A stretch of DNA of 64,000 nt from Streptomyces sp. NRRL F-2580 (GTDB lineage: Bacteria > Actinomycetota > Actinomycetes > Streptomycetales > Streptomycetaceae). A program made the position numbers and the translations under genes. The notes beneath the pieces were generated by a model, which was not told where the DNA came from, made no database searches, and saw only the letters and a list, made by a program, of their open reading frames with translations. Every line of letters begins with the position of its first letter. The stretch's first letter is position 1. Location of the stretch: the NCBI RefSeq assembly GCF_000720115.1, contig NZ_JOIR01000015.1, positions 62,001 to 126,000 of the forward strand. The letters are read 5' to 3'. This document shows, one piece after another, positions 28,881 through 37,353 of this stretch.

Positions 28881-29465
28881 GTGAACGAAAAGATCCAGTC
28901 CGAGACCGTCCGCGTCTTCATAGCGCTCGCCCCGCCCGACGACGCGAAGGAAGAGCTGGCCGAGCGGCTGCGGCCCGCGTACGCCGCGTATCCGGGCATG
29001 CGCTGGAACCGCATCGAGGACTGGCACATCACCCTGGCCTTCCTCGGCGAGCTCCCCGTCGCCGCCGTCCCGCTCCTCAAGGAGCCGCTCGCGGACCTCG
29101 CCGCGGCCCGGCGGCCCCTGAAGCTGGCCCTGCGGGGCGGCGGGCACTTCGACGAACGGGTCCTGTGGACCGGGATCGACGGAGAGCTCGAAGGGCTGCA
29201 CCTCCTCGCCACCGATGTGCGCGCGGCGGTCCGCGCCCGCGGCATCGACTTCCAGGAGCGGCCGCTGCGCCCCCACCTGACCCTGGCCCGCTCCCGCCGC
29301 AACGACCGCACCAGCGCGGTGGAAGCCGCGGCCGGGCTGGCCGCGTTCACCGGCCGGCCGTGGCAGACCCGGCAGCTCCACCTGGTCGGCAGCAACACCG
29401 GCCGCGGCCCCGGACCCATCCACTACCGCGACATCCAGGCCTGGAGCTTCGACGGCGCGGAGTGA
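28881..29465 (+). CDS. thpR: RNA 2',3'-cyclic phosphodiesterase (2H family)
   Basis: A 194-residue 2H phosphoesterase, the family that hydrolyses RNA 2',3'-cyclic phosphate ends and was first described as a bacterial 2'-5' RNA ligase. The two catalytic HxT motifs are HIT in WHITLAFLGELP and HLT in RPHLTLARSRRN, about 80 residues apart as expected. The GTG at 28881 (MNEKIQSETVRVFIALAPP) gives the canonical N-terminal strand RVFIAL. It appears to be a single-gene unit, divergent from the glycosyltransferase and 81 bp ahead of the beta-lactamase. Confidence 0.93.
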   Translation: MNEKIQSETVRVFIALAPPDDAKEELAERLRPAYAAYPGMRWNRIEDWHITLAFLGELPVAAVPLLKEPLADLAAARRPLKLALRGGGHFDERVLWTGIDGELEGLHLLATDVRAAVRARGIDFQERPLRPHLTLARSRRNDRTSAVEAAAGLAAFTGRPWQTRQLHLVGSNTGRGPGPIHYRDIQAWSFDGAE

Positions 29466-29546
29466 AACCTGCGGCGACGGAACCATATTGATCACCTTTG
29501 GCGTCTTTGTCGCCACGTGATCGTCAAACGGAAGAGGAGAGCCGAC

Positions 29547-30458
29547 GTGGAGCAGACCCGTCGAGCGGTACTGACTCTGGGAGCGGGGGCGGCGCTGGCC
29601 GCGGCCCTGCCGGCGGGGGTGGCGCACGCGGCGTCGCACGGCGGGGGCGGCGGGGAGGGCGAGGTCGTCCGGCAGCTGCGCGCGCTGGAGCGCGAGTACG
29701 GCGCGCGGCTGGGGGCGTACGCCCTGGACACGGCCACCGGCAGGACGGTGCTGTACCGCGCCGACGAGCTGTTCCCCATGTGCTCGCTGTTCAAGACGAT
29801 GGCAGCGGCGGCCGTGATGCGGGACCTGGACCGTGACGGCGAGTTCCTCGCCCGGCGCGTCCACTACACCCTGGACGACGTCACGGCCGCGGGCGGCGGC
29901 TCGGTGACGGAGCGGCCCGAGAACATCGCCGGTGGGCTGACGGTGGCCGAGCTGTGCTCGGCGGCCATCGCCCAGAGCGACAACGCCGCCGCGAACCTGC
30001 TGCTCCGCGAGCTGGGCGGCCCCACCGCGGTCACCGACTTCTGCCGTTCCGTGGGTGACCGTACGACGCGGCTCGACCGGTGGGAGCCCGCGCTGAACTC
30101 GGCCGAGCCGTCACGGGTGACCGACACGACCAGCCCGCGGGCCATCGGGCGGACGTACGGGCGGCTCGTGCTCGGCGATGCCCTGGCCCCGCGGCACCGG
30201 GAGCTCCTGACGCGCTGGCTGCTGGCCAACACGACGAGCGGTGACCGGTTCCGGGCCGGCCTGCCCGTCGACTGGGTGATCGGGGACAAGACGGGCTCCG
30301 GGTCGTACGGGACCAGCAACAACGTGGGCATCGCCTGGCCGCCGGGACGGCCGCCCGTGGTCCTGTCCGTCCTGACCACCAGGCCCGAGGCTTCCGCGCC
30401 GCGTGCCGACGCGCTGGTCGCGAAGGCCGCCAGGACACTGGCGGCGGCGCTCACCTGA
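29547..30458 (+). CDS. Class A serine beta-lactamase, exported
   Basis: A 303-residue secreted penicillin-hydrolysing enzyme. All class A signatures are present: SxxK in CSLFKTM, SDN in QSDNAAANLL, the ExxLN of the omega loop in WEPALNSA, and KTG in GDKTGSGSYG. The N-terminus TRRAVLTLGAGAALAAALPAGVAHA is a signal peptide with twin arginines ahead of a hydrophobic stretch, so Tat export is likely. I chose GTG at 29547, preceded by GAGGAG; an in-frame ATG 30 bp upstream would add a basic leader. A classical resistance gene of Streptomyces chromosomes; no regulator is adjacent. Confidence 0.95.
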   Translation: MEQTRRAVLTLGAGAALAAALPAGVAHAASHGGGGGEGEVVRQLRALEREYGARLGAYALDTATGRTVLYRADELFPMCSLFKTMAAAAVMRDLDRDGEFLARRVHYTLDDVTAAGGGSVTERPENIAGGLTVAELCSAAIAQSDNAAANLLLRELGGPTAVTDFCRSVGDRTTRLDRWEPALNSAEPSRVTDTTSPRAIGRTYGRLVLGDALAPRHRELLTRWLLANTTSGDRFRAGLPVDWVIGDKTGSGSYGTSNNVGIAWPPGRPPVVLSVLTTRPEASAPRADALVAKAARTLAAALT

Positions 30459-30498
30459 CGGCCCGGCACATCCCGTTCACCGCACTAGGCTTGCCGCC

Positions 30499-31158
30499 GT
30501 GGACCTCTTCTCGGACTCCTGGGCGGCGTTGCGCACGGCGGTGGCCGACCTGCGTGACGAGGACTTCGCACGGCCGTCCGGATGCGCCGGGTGGCTCGTG
30601 CGGGACCTCGTGTGCCATCTCGTCATCGATGCCCAGGACGTGCTGATCACCCTCGTCACCCCCGCCGGGACGCAACCGACCCGCGACGCGGTGACCTACT
30701 GGAACCTCGTCGAGCCCCCGACCGGCGAGGACCCCCTCGACGCGCTGACCGTCCGTCTCGCCGCCGCGTACGGGGAGCCGTGGCTGCTCAAGTTCCACCT
30801 CGACGACGTCGGTTCCGCCGCGGGCCGCGCCGCCGCACTCGCGGATCCCACGGTCCCCGTCGCCACCCGGGACGAGGTGCTCACCACGGGCGACTACCTC
30901 ACCGCGTACGTGCTGGAGTGGACCCTGCACCACCTCGACCTGATCGCGTACCTCCCGGGCGCGGCGGAGCCGCCCGCCGAGGGGCTCGCCCGGTCGCGCG
31001 AGCTGCTGGAGAAGATCGCCGGCGCCGCCTTCCCCGCGACGTTCTCCGACAAGGACGCCCTGCTGATCGGCACCGGGCGGCGGGCCCCGACCGGAGCGCA
31101 GGAGGGTGAACTGCGAAGGTCTGCCACACCGCTCCCGCTCCCCCTCGTCCTCGGCTGA
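30499..31158 (+). CDS. Mycothiol-dependent maleylpyruvate-isomerase-like (DinB fold) protein
   Basis: A 219-residue protein of the maleylpyruvate isomerase/DinB metal-binding group. The N-terminal helix bundle shows the usual SxWxALRTAVADLRDEDFARPS opening, a first His in DLVCHLVIDAQD and the second metal site in VLEWTLHHLDLIAYL. These proteins bind zinc and in actinobacteria often use mycothiol as a cofactor; the substrate here is unknown. GTG at 30499 follows a TAGGCT -10-like hexamer by 7 bp, so the transcript is probably leaderless. It is 41 bp after the beta-lactamase but looks separately transcribed. Confidence 0.8.
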   Translation: MDLFSDSWAALRTAVADLRDEDFARPSGCAGWLVRDLVCHLVIDAQDVLITLVTPAGTQPTRDAVTYWNLVEPPTGEDPLDALTVRLAAAYGEPWLLKFHLDDVGSAAGRAAALADPTVPVATRDEVLTTGDYLTAYVLEWTLHHLDLIAYLPGAAEPPAEGLARSRELLEKIAGAAFPATFSDKDALLIGTGRRAPTGAQEGELRRSATPLPLPLVLG

Positions 31159-31228
31159 CCGGGATCCGCCGGCCCCGCGCCGATATTCGGTGGGACTCAC
31201 GGCCGGGTCTCTGTGACAATCCGCCCTG

Positions 31229-34200
31229 ATGATCACCACCGTCGAACAGCTGCTGTCCGTACTCGACTCCCTCCCGCACCAGGCCCGCCTGCGGCAGACC
31301 GCCGTCACCGCGCACGCGCTGGCGGCCCGCGGCGAGCTCCGGCCGCTGCTCACCGCACTCGACCGGCTCGGCCCGTACGAACGGCGGCTCGGCGCGCTCG
31401 CCGCGCTGGCCGGGGCGGACACCTACCACCTCGCCGTGCGCCTGGCCGACCCCGACCCGATCGTCCGCCGCTACGCCCTGCGCGCCGCCCGCGCCTCGGC
31501 CGTGCCCGACCGGGCCGTCGAGGCCGCCTACGACAACGCCCCCGCCGTGGTCCGCGCCGACCTCGCCCGGCTGCTGCGCGACGGCGGCCGGCCCGCCCTG
31601 GCCGAGCGCCTGCTGCTGCGGCTGCGGACCGAGCGCGGCGACCGGGACGCGGCCCTGCTCCTGCCGGGCTGCTCAGCGGAGTTCACCGCGCGGATGCTGC
31701 CCGAGCTCGCCGGCGCCGTCGCGTTCGAGGGCTGGAGCCTGCTGGCCCGCCGTCACCCGGCGGCCGTGCTCGACCAGGCCGAGCGCGACCTCGCCGCGCT
31801 GACCCCGCGGCTGCGCGGCGGCTGGTGGCCGCAGCACGCCAACGGGATCGCGGCGGCCCTTCCCGCCGCTCCCGCCCGGGTGCTGGACCTCCTCGAACGC
31901 TACGGACCCGGGGACCTGCCCGACCCGCTGCACGACCGGCTCGCCGACCTCGTCGACGCGGACGCCGAGCGGACGGCCCGCTGGCTCGCCGACCCAGGCC
32001 GGCAGAGCTTCCGCTGGGAGCGCACCCCGAACCCGTCGGTGCTGCGCAGACTGGTCGCGGCCGCACCGCCGTCCCTGCACCGGCTCGCCGCCCGCTGGGC
32101 CCACCGGGGCGCCTACGTCACCATGCTGCGGGCCGTACCGCCCGCGGACCGGGTGGCCTTCCACGAGGCGGTCGCCGCCGCCGGCCACCGCCAGGCCTCG
32201 GGCACCCCCGATGCCGTACTGGCGCTGTTCCCGGCGGCCGAACGGCACGCCAGAGCACGGGCGGACGTCGCGCGGGGCCGTGCCGAACGGTGGTCCGAGT
32301 TCGAGGTGTGGCCCACCCTCGCCATGCTCCCGCCGGCCGAGGCCCGGCCGGAGCTCCTCGCCGCCACCGGCTCCGGCGACGCCGACGACCGGGCGTTCGC
32401 CTGGCGGCAGGTGACGGCCAACGCCGAGTACGCGGCTGATCCGGCGGAAGTGGCCGCCGTACTGGACCTGGCCGCGCGCCGGCTGCGCAACGAACGGGAC
32501 CCGGTGCGCCGGTCCGTCCTGGAGGCCTTCGCCGCCCTGTCCGCGCCGCTGCTCGCGGCGGCCCTCACCGGCCCCGCGGGCCGCGCCGGCCGCGACGACC
32601 TGCGACGGCTCTGCCTGGACGCCCTGCGCGCCCGCGACTGCGCGCCGGCCACCCGGACCGCCGTCCACACCCTCGCCGTCGCCCTCCTCAACTCCTCGGC
32701 CGACGAGGAGCTCCTGGGCCTCGCGGTGCACCTGCTGGGGGCGCTCACGGCCCGCACCGGCGCACTCGTTCCCGCCGTCCGGCTGGACCGGGCACTGCGC
32801 CGCGGCCGCGAACGCGCCGTGCTCGACGCCGTACGGCCCTGGCTGGACACCGCGGCCGGGCGGGGCGATCACACACCGCTGCTCGCCCTGGTCGAGGCGT
32901 TCGGCACCCGGGCACGCCGGATACCCGAGCTCCAGGACCGCCTCGCCGACGCTCTGCGCGACTGCCCCGACGGCGCGTTCGCCGGGCTGGCCGCGGCCTG
33001 GCTGGCGGACCCCGCGGCCCGGGCCGGGCGGGTCGCCGTACTCCTGGAACGGGAGCCCACCGCGGCGGCGCTCGGCCCCGTACTCGACGTGCTCGCCGCC
33101 GACCGCACCGACCTGCTGGACCACGCCCTGGCCGACCCGCCGCCCGCCGGCCGCTTCCCGGCCCCCGGCACGGCCCGCGCGCTGCCCCGCTTCCGCCGTG
33201 CGGACCGGTGGCTGCCCCGCCAGCAGCGGGCCGCCGTCCACCTGGCCGAGACGGCCCTCGCCGACCCCGGCCGGTCGCTGGACGAGCGCGCCGCGCTGCT
33301 GCGCGCGGCGGCCACGGTCCCGGGGTACGGGTGGGACCTCGTCCGGCGGTACGGCGGCGCGGACGAAGCGGGTTCGGACCCCGCCGCGTCGGCGGACCCC
33401 GCCGCGCTGGCCGCCGCGGCCGTCGCCGACGGCCCGGACTCCGCGCTGCGCCTGCTGCTCGACAGCGCCGGCCACGACGACGCGGCCGCGGTCTGGGCCG
33501 TCGCCGACCAGGTGGCGCTCCGGGCCCGCCCGGCCGCCCTCGCCGCCCTGCTGCACGACCTGCTCACCCGGGAACGCGGGGTGAAACTCACCGTCCGCAA
33601 GTCGGCCGCGCGACTGGCGACCCGCCACCTTCCGCCGGCCGAGGCCGCGCGGCTGCTGGCCCGGGCGGCGCTCGACGCCTCCGCGCACCCGGACCTGCGG
33701 ACCGCGGTCGTCGCCCTGGCCACCGCCCTGCTCCCCGCCGAGGCGGCCTGGTCGCTGCTGGAGTCCGCCGTCGCCGACGGCCCGGAAGGCGCCCGCCGCG
33801 CCGTGCTGCGCGGCCCGGCCGAGGTGGCTCCCGCGCACCGGTCCCGTTACGGCCGGCTGGTCACCGGTCTGCTCGCCACCGCCGACGACTTCACGACCCA
33901 GAGCGTGCTCTGGGCCCTGGAGGAATGGGCCGCGTACGCGCCCACGGTCAGCGGGACGCTCGCGGACATGGTCGCCGACCTGACCTGCTCCCTCATCTGG
34001 GAGGCGGCCGGCAAGTCCCTGCTGTGCATCGCCGGATCGGAGCAACCCCCTCCGTCGGGCGGAGCGGCCCCCGGCAGCGCGCTCCACGACGCGGTGGCCC
34101 GGCTGCTGGCCGCGATGGCGTCCGGCGATTCGGGGAACGGCGCACCGGAGGACGGCGATCCGGTGGGTGGCGATCCGGTGGGCGCCGGCGCCGACGGTCC

Positions 34201-34690
34201 CGACCTGCCCGCCCGCCATCGGCTGCAGCACCTCCTCGCCTCGTCGGCCGTCACGGTGCCCCAGCGGTTGTGCGGCCCGCTCGCCCGGCAGTTGGCCGTC
34301 GAACCCACGCTGACCGGCCTGCGCGTCTCCCTGCTCGTCCGGGCCGTCGACCCGGCCGCGCCGGAGGCCGAACTGACCGCCGCAAGCCGCGAGCTGAGCG
34401 CCGCCGTCGCGGACCGCCCCGCGCTGGCGGGCCGCTGCGCCGAGCAGCTGCTCCGGCGGCACCAGTACGGCTCCCGCAACATGGCGCACCCGGAACAGGC
34501 GCTGGGGACCGTACGCACCCTGTCCGACGGCACCGGCACCGACGGGCTGTTCGCCGTGTCCCTCGCCGCCGCGCTCGGCCCCGGCCTGGACTGGCCGGGG
34601 CCCTGGAGAGCCGCCGTCCGTGTCCTGCGCCGCCACCGGGACGCGGAGGTCCGCGAGGCCGCCGACGCCATCGACCTCACCGCCGACTGA
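31229..34690 (+). CDS. Large HEAT-like repeat protein, function unknown
   Basis: A 1153-residue, Ala/Arg/Leu-rich cytoplasmic protein with no signal peptide or membrane span. Its whole length is made of paired amphipathic helices of about 35-40 residues (for example IVRRYALRAARASAVPDRAV and LDERAALLRAAATVPGYGWD), consistent with an alpha-solenoid of the HEAT/ARM kind. The only low-complexity break is a Gly/Asp-rich loop near residue 965-990 with the repeat DPVGGDPVGAG. No catalytic motif is visible. It probably scaffolds protein-protein contacts. ATG at 31229 begins MITTVEQLLSVLDSLPHQAR. It lies between unrelated single genes, giving no functional hint. Confidence 0.75.
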   Translation: MITTVEQLLSVLDSLPHQARLRQTAVTAHALAARGELRPLLTALDRLGPYERRLGALAALAGADTYHLAVRLADPDPIVRRYALRAARASAVPDRAVEAAYDNAPAVVRADLARLLRDGGRPALAERLLLRLRTERGDRDAALLLPGCSAEFTARMLPELAGAVAFEGWSLLARRHPAAVLDQAERDLAALTPRLRGGWWPQHANGIAAALPAAPARVLDLLERYGPGDLPDPLHDRLADLVDADAERTARWLADPGRQSFRWERTPNPSVLRRLVAAAPPSLHRLAARWAHRGAYVTMLRAVPPADRVAFHEAVAAAGHRQASGTPDAVLALFPAAERHARARADVARGRAERWSEFEVWPTLAMLPPAEARPELLAATGSGDADDRAFAWRQVTANAEYAADPAEVAAVLDLAARRLRNERDPVRRSVLEAFAALSAPLLAAALTGPAGRAGRDDLRRLCLDALRARDCAPATRTAVHTLAVALLNSSADEELLGLAVHLLGALTARTGALVPAVRLDRALRRGRERAVLDAVRPWLDTAAGRGDHTPLLALVEAFGTRARRIPELQDRLADALRDCPDGAFAGLAAAWLADPAARAGRVAVLLEREPTAAALGPVLDVLAADRTDLLDHALADPPPAGRFPAPGTARALPRFRRADRWLPRQQRAAVHLAETALADPGRSLDERAALLRAAATVPGYGWDLVRRYGGADEAGSDPAASADPAALAAAAVADGPDSALRLLLDSAGHDDAAAVWAVADQVALRARPAALAALLHDLLTRERGVKLTVRKSAARLATRHLPPAEAARLLARAALDASAHPDLRTAVVALATALLPAEAAWSLLESAVADGPEGARRAVLRGPAEVAPAHRSRYGRLVTGLLATADDFTTQSVLWALEEWAAYAPTVSGTLADMVADLTCSLIWEAAGKSLLCIAGSEQPPPSGGAAPGSALHDAVARLLAAMASGDSGNGAPEDGDPVGGDPVGAGADGPDLPARHRLQHLLASSAVTVPQRLCGPLARQLAVEPTLTGLRVSLLVRAVDPAAPEAELTAASRELSAAVADRPALAGRCAEQLLRRHQYGSRNMAHPEQALGTVRTLSDGTGTDGLFAVSLAAALGPGLDWPGPWRAAVRVLRRHRDAEVREAADAIDLTAD

Positions 34691-34761
34691 CGCCCGCGCC
34701 CGGCCGCCTGCTCGTTCCGATTCCGCCACGGGGCGACGGCGCCCTCGTCTACGGTGGGCCC

Positions 34762-35265
34762 ATGAGGCTGCTGCTGACCTCCGACACCCATGTGCCCGCG
34801 CGGGCCCGCTACCTGCCGGAGGCGCTGCTGACGGCCGTGGACGAAGCCGACGTGGTGGTCCACGCCGGGGACTGGACCGACGAGGCCACGCTCGATGTGC
34901 TGGAGTCGAGGTCGCGGCGCCTGCTCGCCGTGTACGGCAACAACGACGGGCCCGCCCTGCGCCGCAGACTGCCCGAGATCGCCCGCGCCGAACTCGGCGG
35001 CCTGCGCTTCGCGGTCGTCCACGAGACCGGTCCGGCCGACGGGCGCGAGCGGCGTTGCGCGGCACGCTTCCCCGACGCGGACGTCCTGGTGTTCGGCCAC
35101 AGCCACATCCCGTGGGACTCCACGGCCCCGACCGGGCTCCGGCTGCTCAACCCGGGCTCTCCGACGGACCGTCGGAGGCAGCCCCACCACACGTTCCTGA
35201 CCCTCACGGTCGCGGACGGCGCCCTGCACGACGTCGTTCTGCACCGGCTGGCCGGACGGTCCTGA
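34762..35265 (+). CDS. YfcE/MJ0936-type metallophosphoesterase
   Basis: A 167-residue calcineurin-like phosphodiesterase. All metal-binding motifs are visible in order: SDTHV (DxH) near residue 8, HAGDW near 35, GNND near 59, HETG near 90 and the closing GHSH near 113. The small size matches the MJ0936/YfcE group of Mn/Ni-dependent phosphodiesterases of unclear natural substrate. ATG at 34762 follows a TACGGT -10-like hexamer by about 6 bp, so the transcript is probably leaderless. It follows the HEAT-like gene by 71 bp in the same direction. Confidence 0.88.
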   Translation: MRLLLTSDTHVPARARYLPEALLTAVDEADVVVHAGDWTDEATLDVLESRSRRLLAVYGNNDGPALRRRLPEIARAELGGLRFAVVHETGPADGRERRCAARFPDADVLVFGHSHIPWDSTAPTGLRLLNPGSPTDRRRQPHHTFLTLTVADGALHDVVLHRLAGRS

Positions 35266-35380
35266 ACCCGCGGGGTGCCGCATCCAGGCCGATGCCGCAC
35301 CCCTGCGCTGCACAACGCGCGTACCAGGCCGGGCGAGTTGGGGCGATTGTCCGGCTCGTCCCTGTGTTGGCCCTGCGGGT

Positions 35381-35443
35381 TTCCTTAGGGGAACCTGAAG
35401 AACCCCTCCAGCGGGCTCTTTTCGCTGGTCGGCGACCTAGGCT
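35381..35443 (+). promoter_or_regulatory. Shared upstream element and -10 box of the CAP-domain gene
   Basis: TTCCTTAGGGGAACCTGAAG at 35381-35400 is followed 37 bp later by a TAGGCT -10-like hexamer at 35438-35443. The same 20-mer, with two changes, stands at exactly the same distance before the -10 of the thioredoxin-like lipoprotein gene at 37163. The element contains a dyad, CTTAGG facing CCTgAAG, and probably binds an activator. Confidence 0.6.
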
Positions 35444-35489
35444 CAGCCGGACTCCCCCTCCTCCCCTTCTCCTGTGAGGTGTAACCGTC

Positions 35490-36329
35490 ATGAGCCGCAG
35501 CCACACTCCCGAAACGCCGTCCCGCGCCGAGGCGCGACGGAAGAGGACGGTGCGCACCCGCATCGTCCTGTCCGTCACCGCGGCGGCCGCGGCGGTGGCG
35601 GTCGGGGTCGCCGTGGCCGACTCCGACGGTGAGGCCGGCAGGGACAAGCGGGCCGACGGCGTCGCCGGTCAGGCGGCCGGGACCGCGGGGACCGGTGACG
35701 GCGTGGGGACGGCACCCTCCCCTGCCGCCCCCACGCCCACCGCCGACGCCACGGCCACGGCGAGCCCGAGCCCGTCCGGCACGCCGGACGCCGGCGCCTC
35801 CGAATCCGCCGCGCCGAAGCCCGACTCGGAGGAGAGCAGTGCCCCGGCGAAGCCGGCCACGACCCGGGCCACCGACCCGACGCGCAAGCCCTCCACGACC
35901 ACGGGCGGCGGTTCGGGGGGCTCGGGGGGCTCCGGCACCGTCAACGGCGATGCCGAGTCCGCGGTCCTCGCCCTCGTCAACAAGGAGCGGTCCGCCGCCG
36001 GGTGCGGCGCGCTGACCATGAACGCCAAGCTGAGCGCCGCCGCACGGACGTACAGCGACACCATGGCCCGCAGCGGCGTCATGTCGCACACCGGCCCCGA
36101 CGGGTCCACCATGACCAGCCGGGTGGAGGCCGCCGGATACGGATGGTCCCGCCTGGGCGAGAACATAGCCCGGGGTCAGGCCGACCCCGACGCGGTCATG
36201 AAGGCGTGGATGAACAGCTCCGGCCACCGGGCCAACATCCTCAACTGCTCCTTCAAGGAGATCGGCATCGGTGTCCACAAGGGCGACGGCGGCCCGTGGT
36301 GGACGCAGGACTTCGGCACTCCGAAGTAG
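35490..36329 (+). CDS. Secreted CAP/SCP-domain protein
   Basis: A 279-residue exported protein. A basic N-terminus and hydrophobic segment (residues 24-45, RIVLSVTAAAAAVAVGVAVA) make a signal peptide or anchor; residues 50-155 are a Pro/Ala/Thr/Ser linker with Gly-Ser-rich end, likely spanning the wall; residues 158-279 are the CAP domain with LVNKERSAAGCGALTMN, MSHTGPDGSTM, LGENIA and SSGHRANILNCSFKEIGIG. Bacterial CAP proteins are extracellular, of mostly unknown activity. ATG at 35490 follows a TGAGGTG site. The promoter carries the shared CTTAGGG element, and a strong hairpin follows the gene. Confidence 0.88.
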   Translation: MSRSHTPETPSRAEARRKRTVRTRIVLSVTAAAAAVAVGVAVADSDGEAGRDKRADGVAGQAAGTAGTGDGVGTAPSPAAPTPTADATATASPSPSGTPDAGASESAAPKPDSEESSAPAKPATTRATDPTRKPSTTTGGGSGGSGGSGTVNGDAESAVLALVNKERSAAGCGALTMNAKLSAAARTYSDTMARSGVMSHTGPDGSTMTSRVEAAGYGWSRLGENIARGQADPDAVMKAWMNSSGHRANILNCSFKEIGIGVHKGDGGPWWTQDFGTPK

Positions 36330-36396
36330 CGGGACCCGGGCCGACACGGCCCCGCTGCCCAATGAACCAGCCACCCCCCAGCCACCCCCCACGTCC

Positions 36397-36431
36397 ACGT
36401 CCTCCGACCCCTCCCACGGGTCGGAGGACGT
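36397..36431 (+). terminator. Terminator hairpin after the CAP-domain gene
   Basis: ACGTCCTCCGACCC and GGGTCGGAGGACGT form a perfect 14-bp stem around a 7-nt loop, about 68 bp after the CAP-gene stop. No U-tract follows, as is usual in this genus. Confidence 0.8.
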
Positions 36432-36532
36432 CGGCGTTCGCCGGCCCGCCCGGCGGGCCCGCACGCGGGGTTCCGGGGCTTCTCGGGGGGAGGGGGTGAC
36501 GGGCCGGCCGGCGGGTCGGCCACTATGGGGCC

Positions 36533-37087
36533 GTGCCCCGGATTCCGCGTTACCTGTTCATATGGCTGTCGTGCACCGCCACCAGCGTGACCGCCGTGCT
36601 CGCCACGGTGCAGTTCGTGGTGGGCTCGACCAGGCACACGCCCCCGGTCGCGCGGTCCGCCCCGGTGGTCATCGACACCCCGCCGGCCTGGGAGGCGGGC
36701 AGCCCCGCGCCGAGCGAACCCTCCGCCTCCGCGTCCGCGAGCCCCTCCCCCACCCTGACGCAGCGACCGACCCCCTCGGCGGCGACCCCCGCCAAGGCCT
36801 CGCCGGGCACCCCCCGGACCACCGCGCCGAAGACCTCCGTGGACTGCGAGGAGGGCGGAGCGGGCCTGCACACCGTCCCCTCGCAGGGCGGCAAGGTCAC
36901 GGTGCGGTACGGGAGCCGGGGCGTGTGCCTCATCTCCGCGATCCCCAGCCGCGGGTTCAAGGCCACCACCACGCAGACCTCGGACGACACCCTCACCGTC
37001 ACGTTCTCCGGCGCCGACCACCGGTCGGTGGTCACGGCGACGATCGCCCCGTCGGCGAAGGCGAGCGTCCGCGAATCGTCGTTCTGA
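36533..37087 (+). CDS. Membrane-anchored or secreted protein of unknown function
   Basis: A 184-residue protein with an N-terminal hydrophobic segment (residues 7-32, LFIWLSCTATSVTAVLATVQ) acting as signal or anchor, then a Pro/Ser/Thr linker to about residue 100, and an 80-residue beta-rich C-terminal domain with two Cys residues (VDCEEGG and GVCLISAI) that could form a disulfide. I do not recognise the domain. GTG at 36533 follows a TATGGG hexamer by 6 bp, suggesting leaderless transcription. Its setting among disulfide-handling genes makes an oxidised extracytoplasmic domain plausible. Confidence 0.65.
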   Translation: MPRIPRYLFIWLSCTATSVTAVLATVQFVVGSTRHTPPVARSAPVVIDTPPAWEAGSPAPSEPSASASASPSPTLTQRPTPSAATPAKASPGTPRTTAPKTSVDCEEGGAGLHTVPSQGGKVTVRYGSRGVCLISAIPSRGFKATTTQTSDDTLTVTFSGADHRSVVTATIAPSAKASVRESSF

Positions 37088-37162
37088 CGCCGGCCCCTTT
37101 TACGCGTTTCACGCCTTGTACGCCCTCATGCACGGCGCTCCGGCGAAGCGGAAGGTGAGCGC

Positions 37163-37225
37163 TTCCTTAGGGCAACCTCAAGATCGTGCCGAGGCGGTTC
37201 CACAGGCCCGGCCGGGGCCTATGCT
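37163..37225 (+). promoter_or_regulatory. Shared upstream element and -10 box of the thioredoxin-like lipoprotein gene
   Basis: TTCCTTAGGGCAACCTCAAG at 37163-37182, then a TATGCT -10-like hexamer at 37220-37225. Both sequence (18 of 20) and spacing (37 bp between element and hexamer) equal those before the CAP-domain gene 1.8 kb away. This points to one regulator for both. Confidence 0.6.
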
Positions 37226-37353
37226 CGCGTCAGCCGAGCGGCCCTCGGCGCCGGGGAACCGCACCCGGCGAACCCCCGGGCCGTCGGTTCCGCCGCGCCG
37301 GAAGGCATTCGGTCCTTCCCGCAGTCCGCATCGTGCCTTGGGGTGTCTTCGCC

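Noticed and set aside
31673..35065. A 1130-codon open frame opposite the HEAT-like gene
   Set aside because: Composition is that of an antisense shadow; the plus strand has regular amphipathic helices and a proper start.
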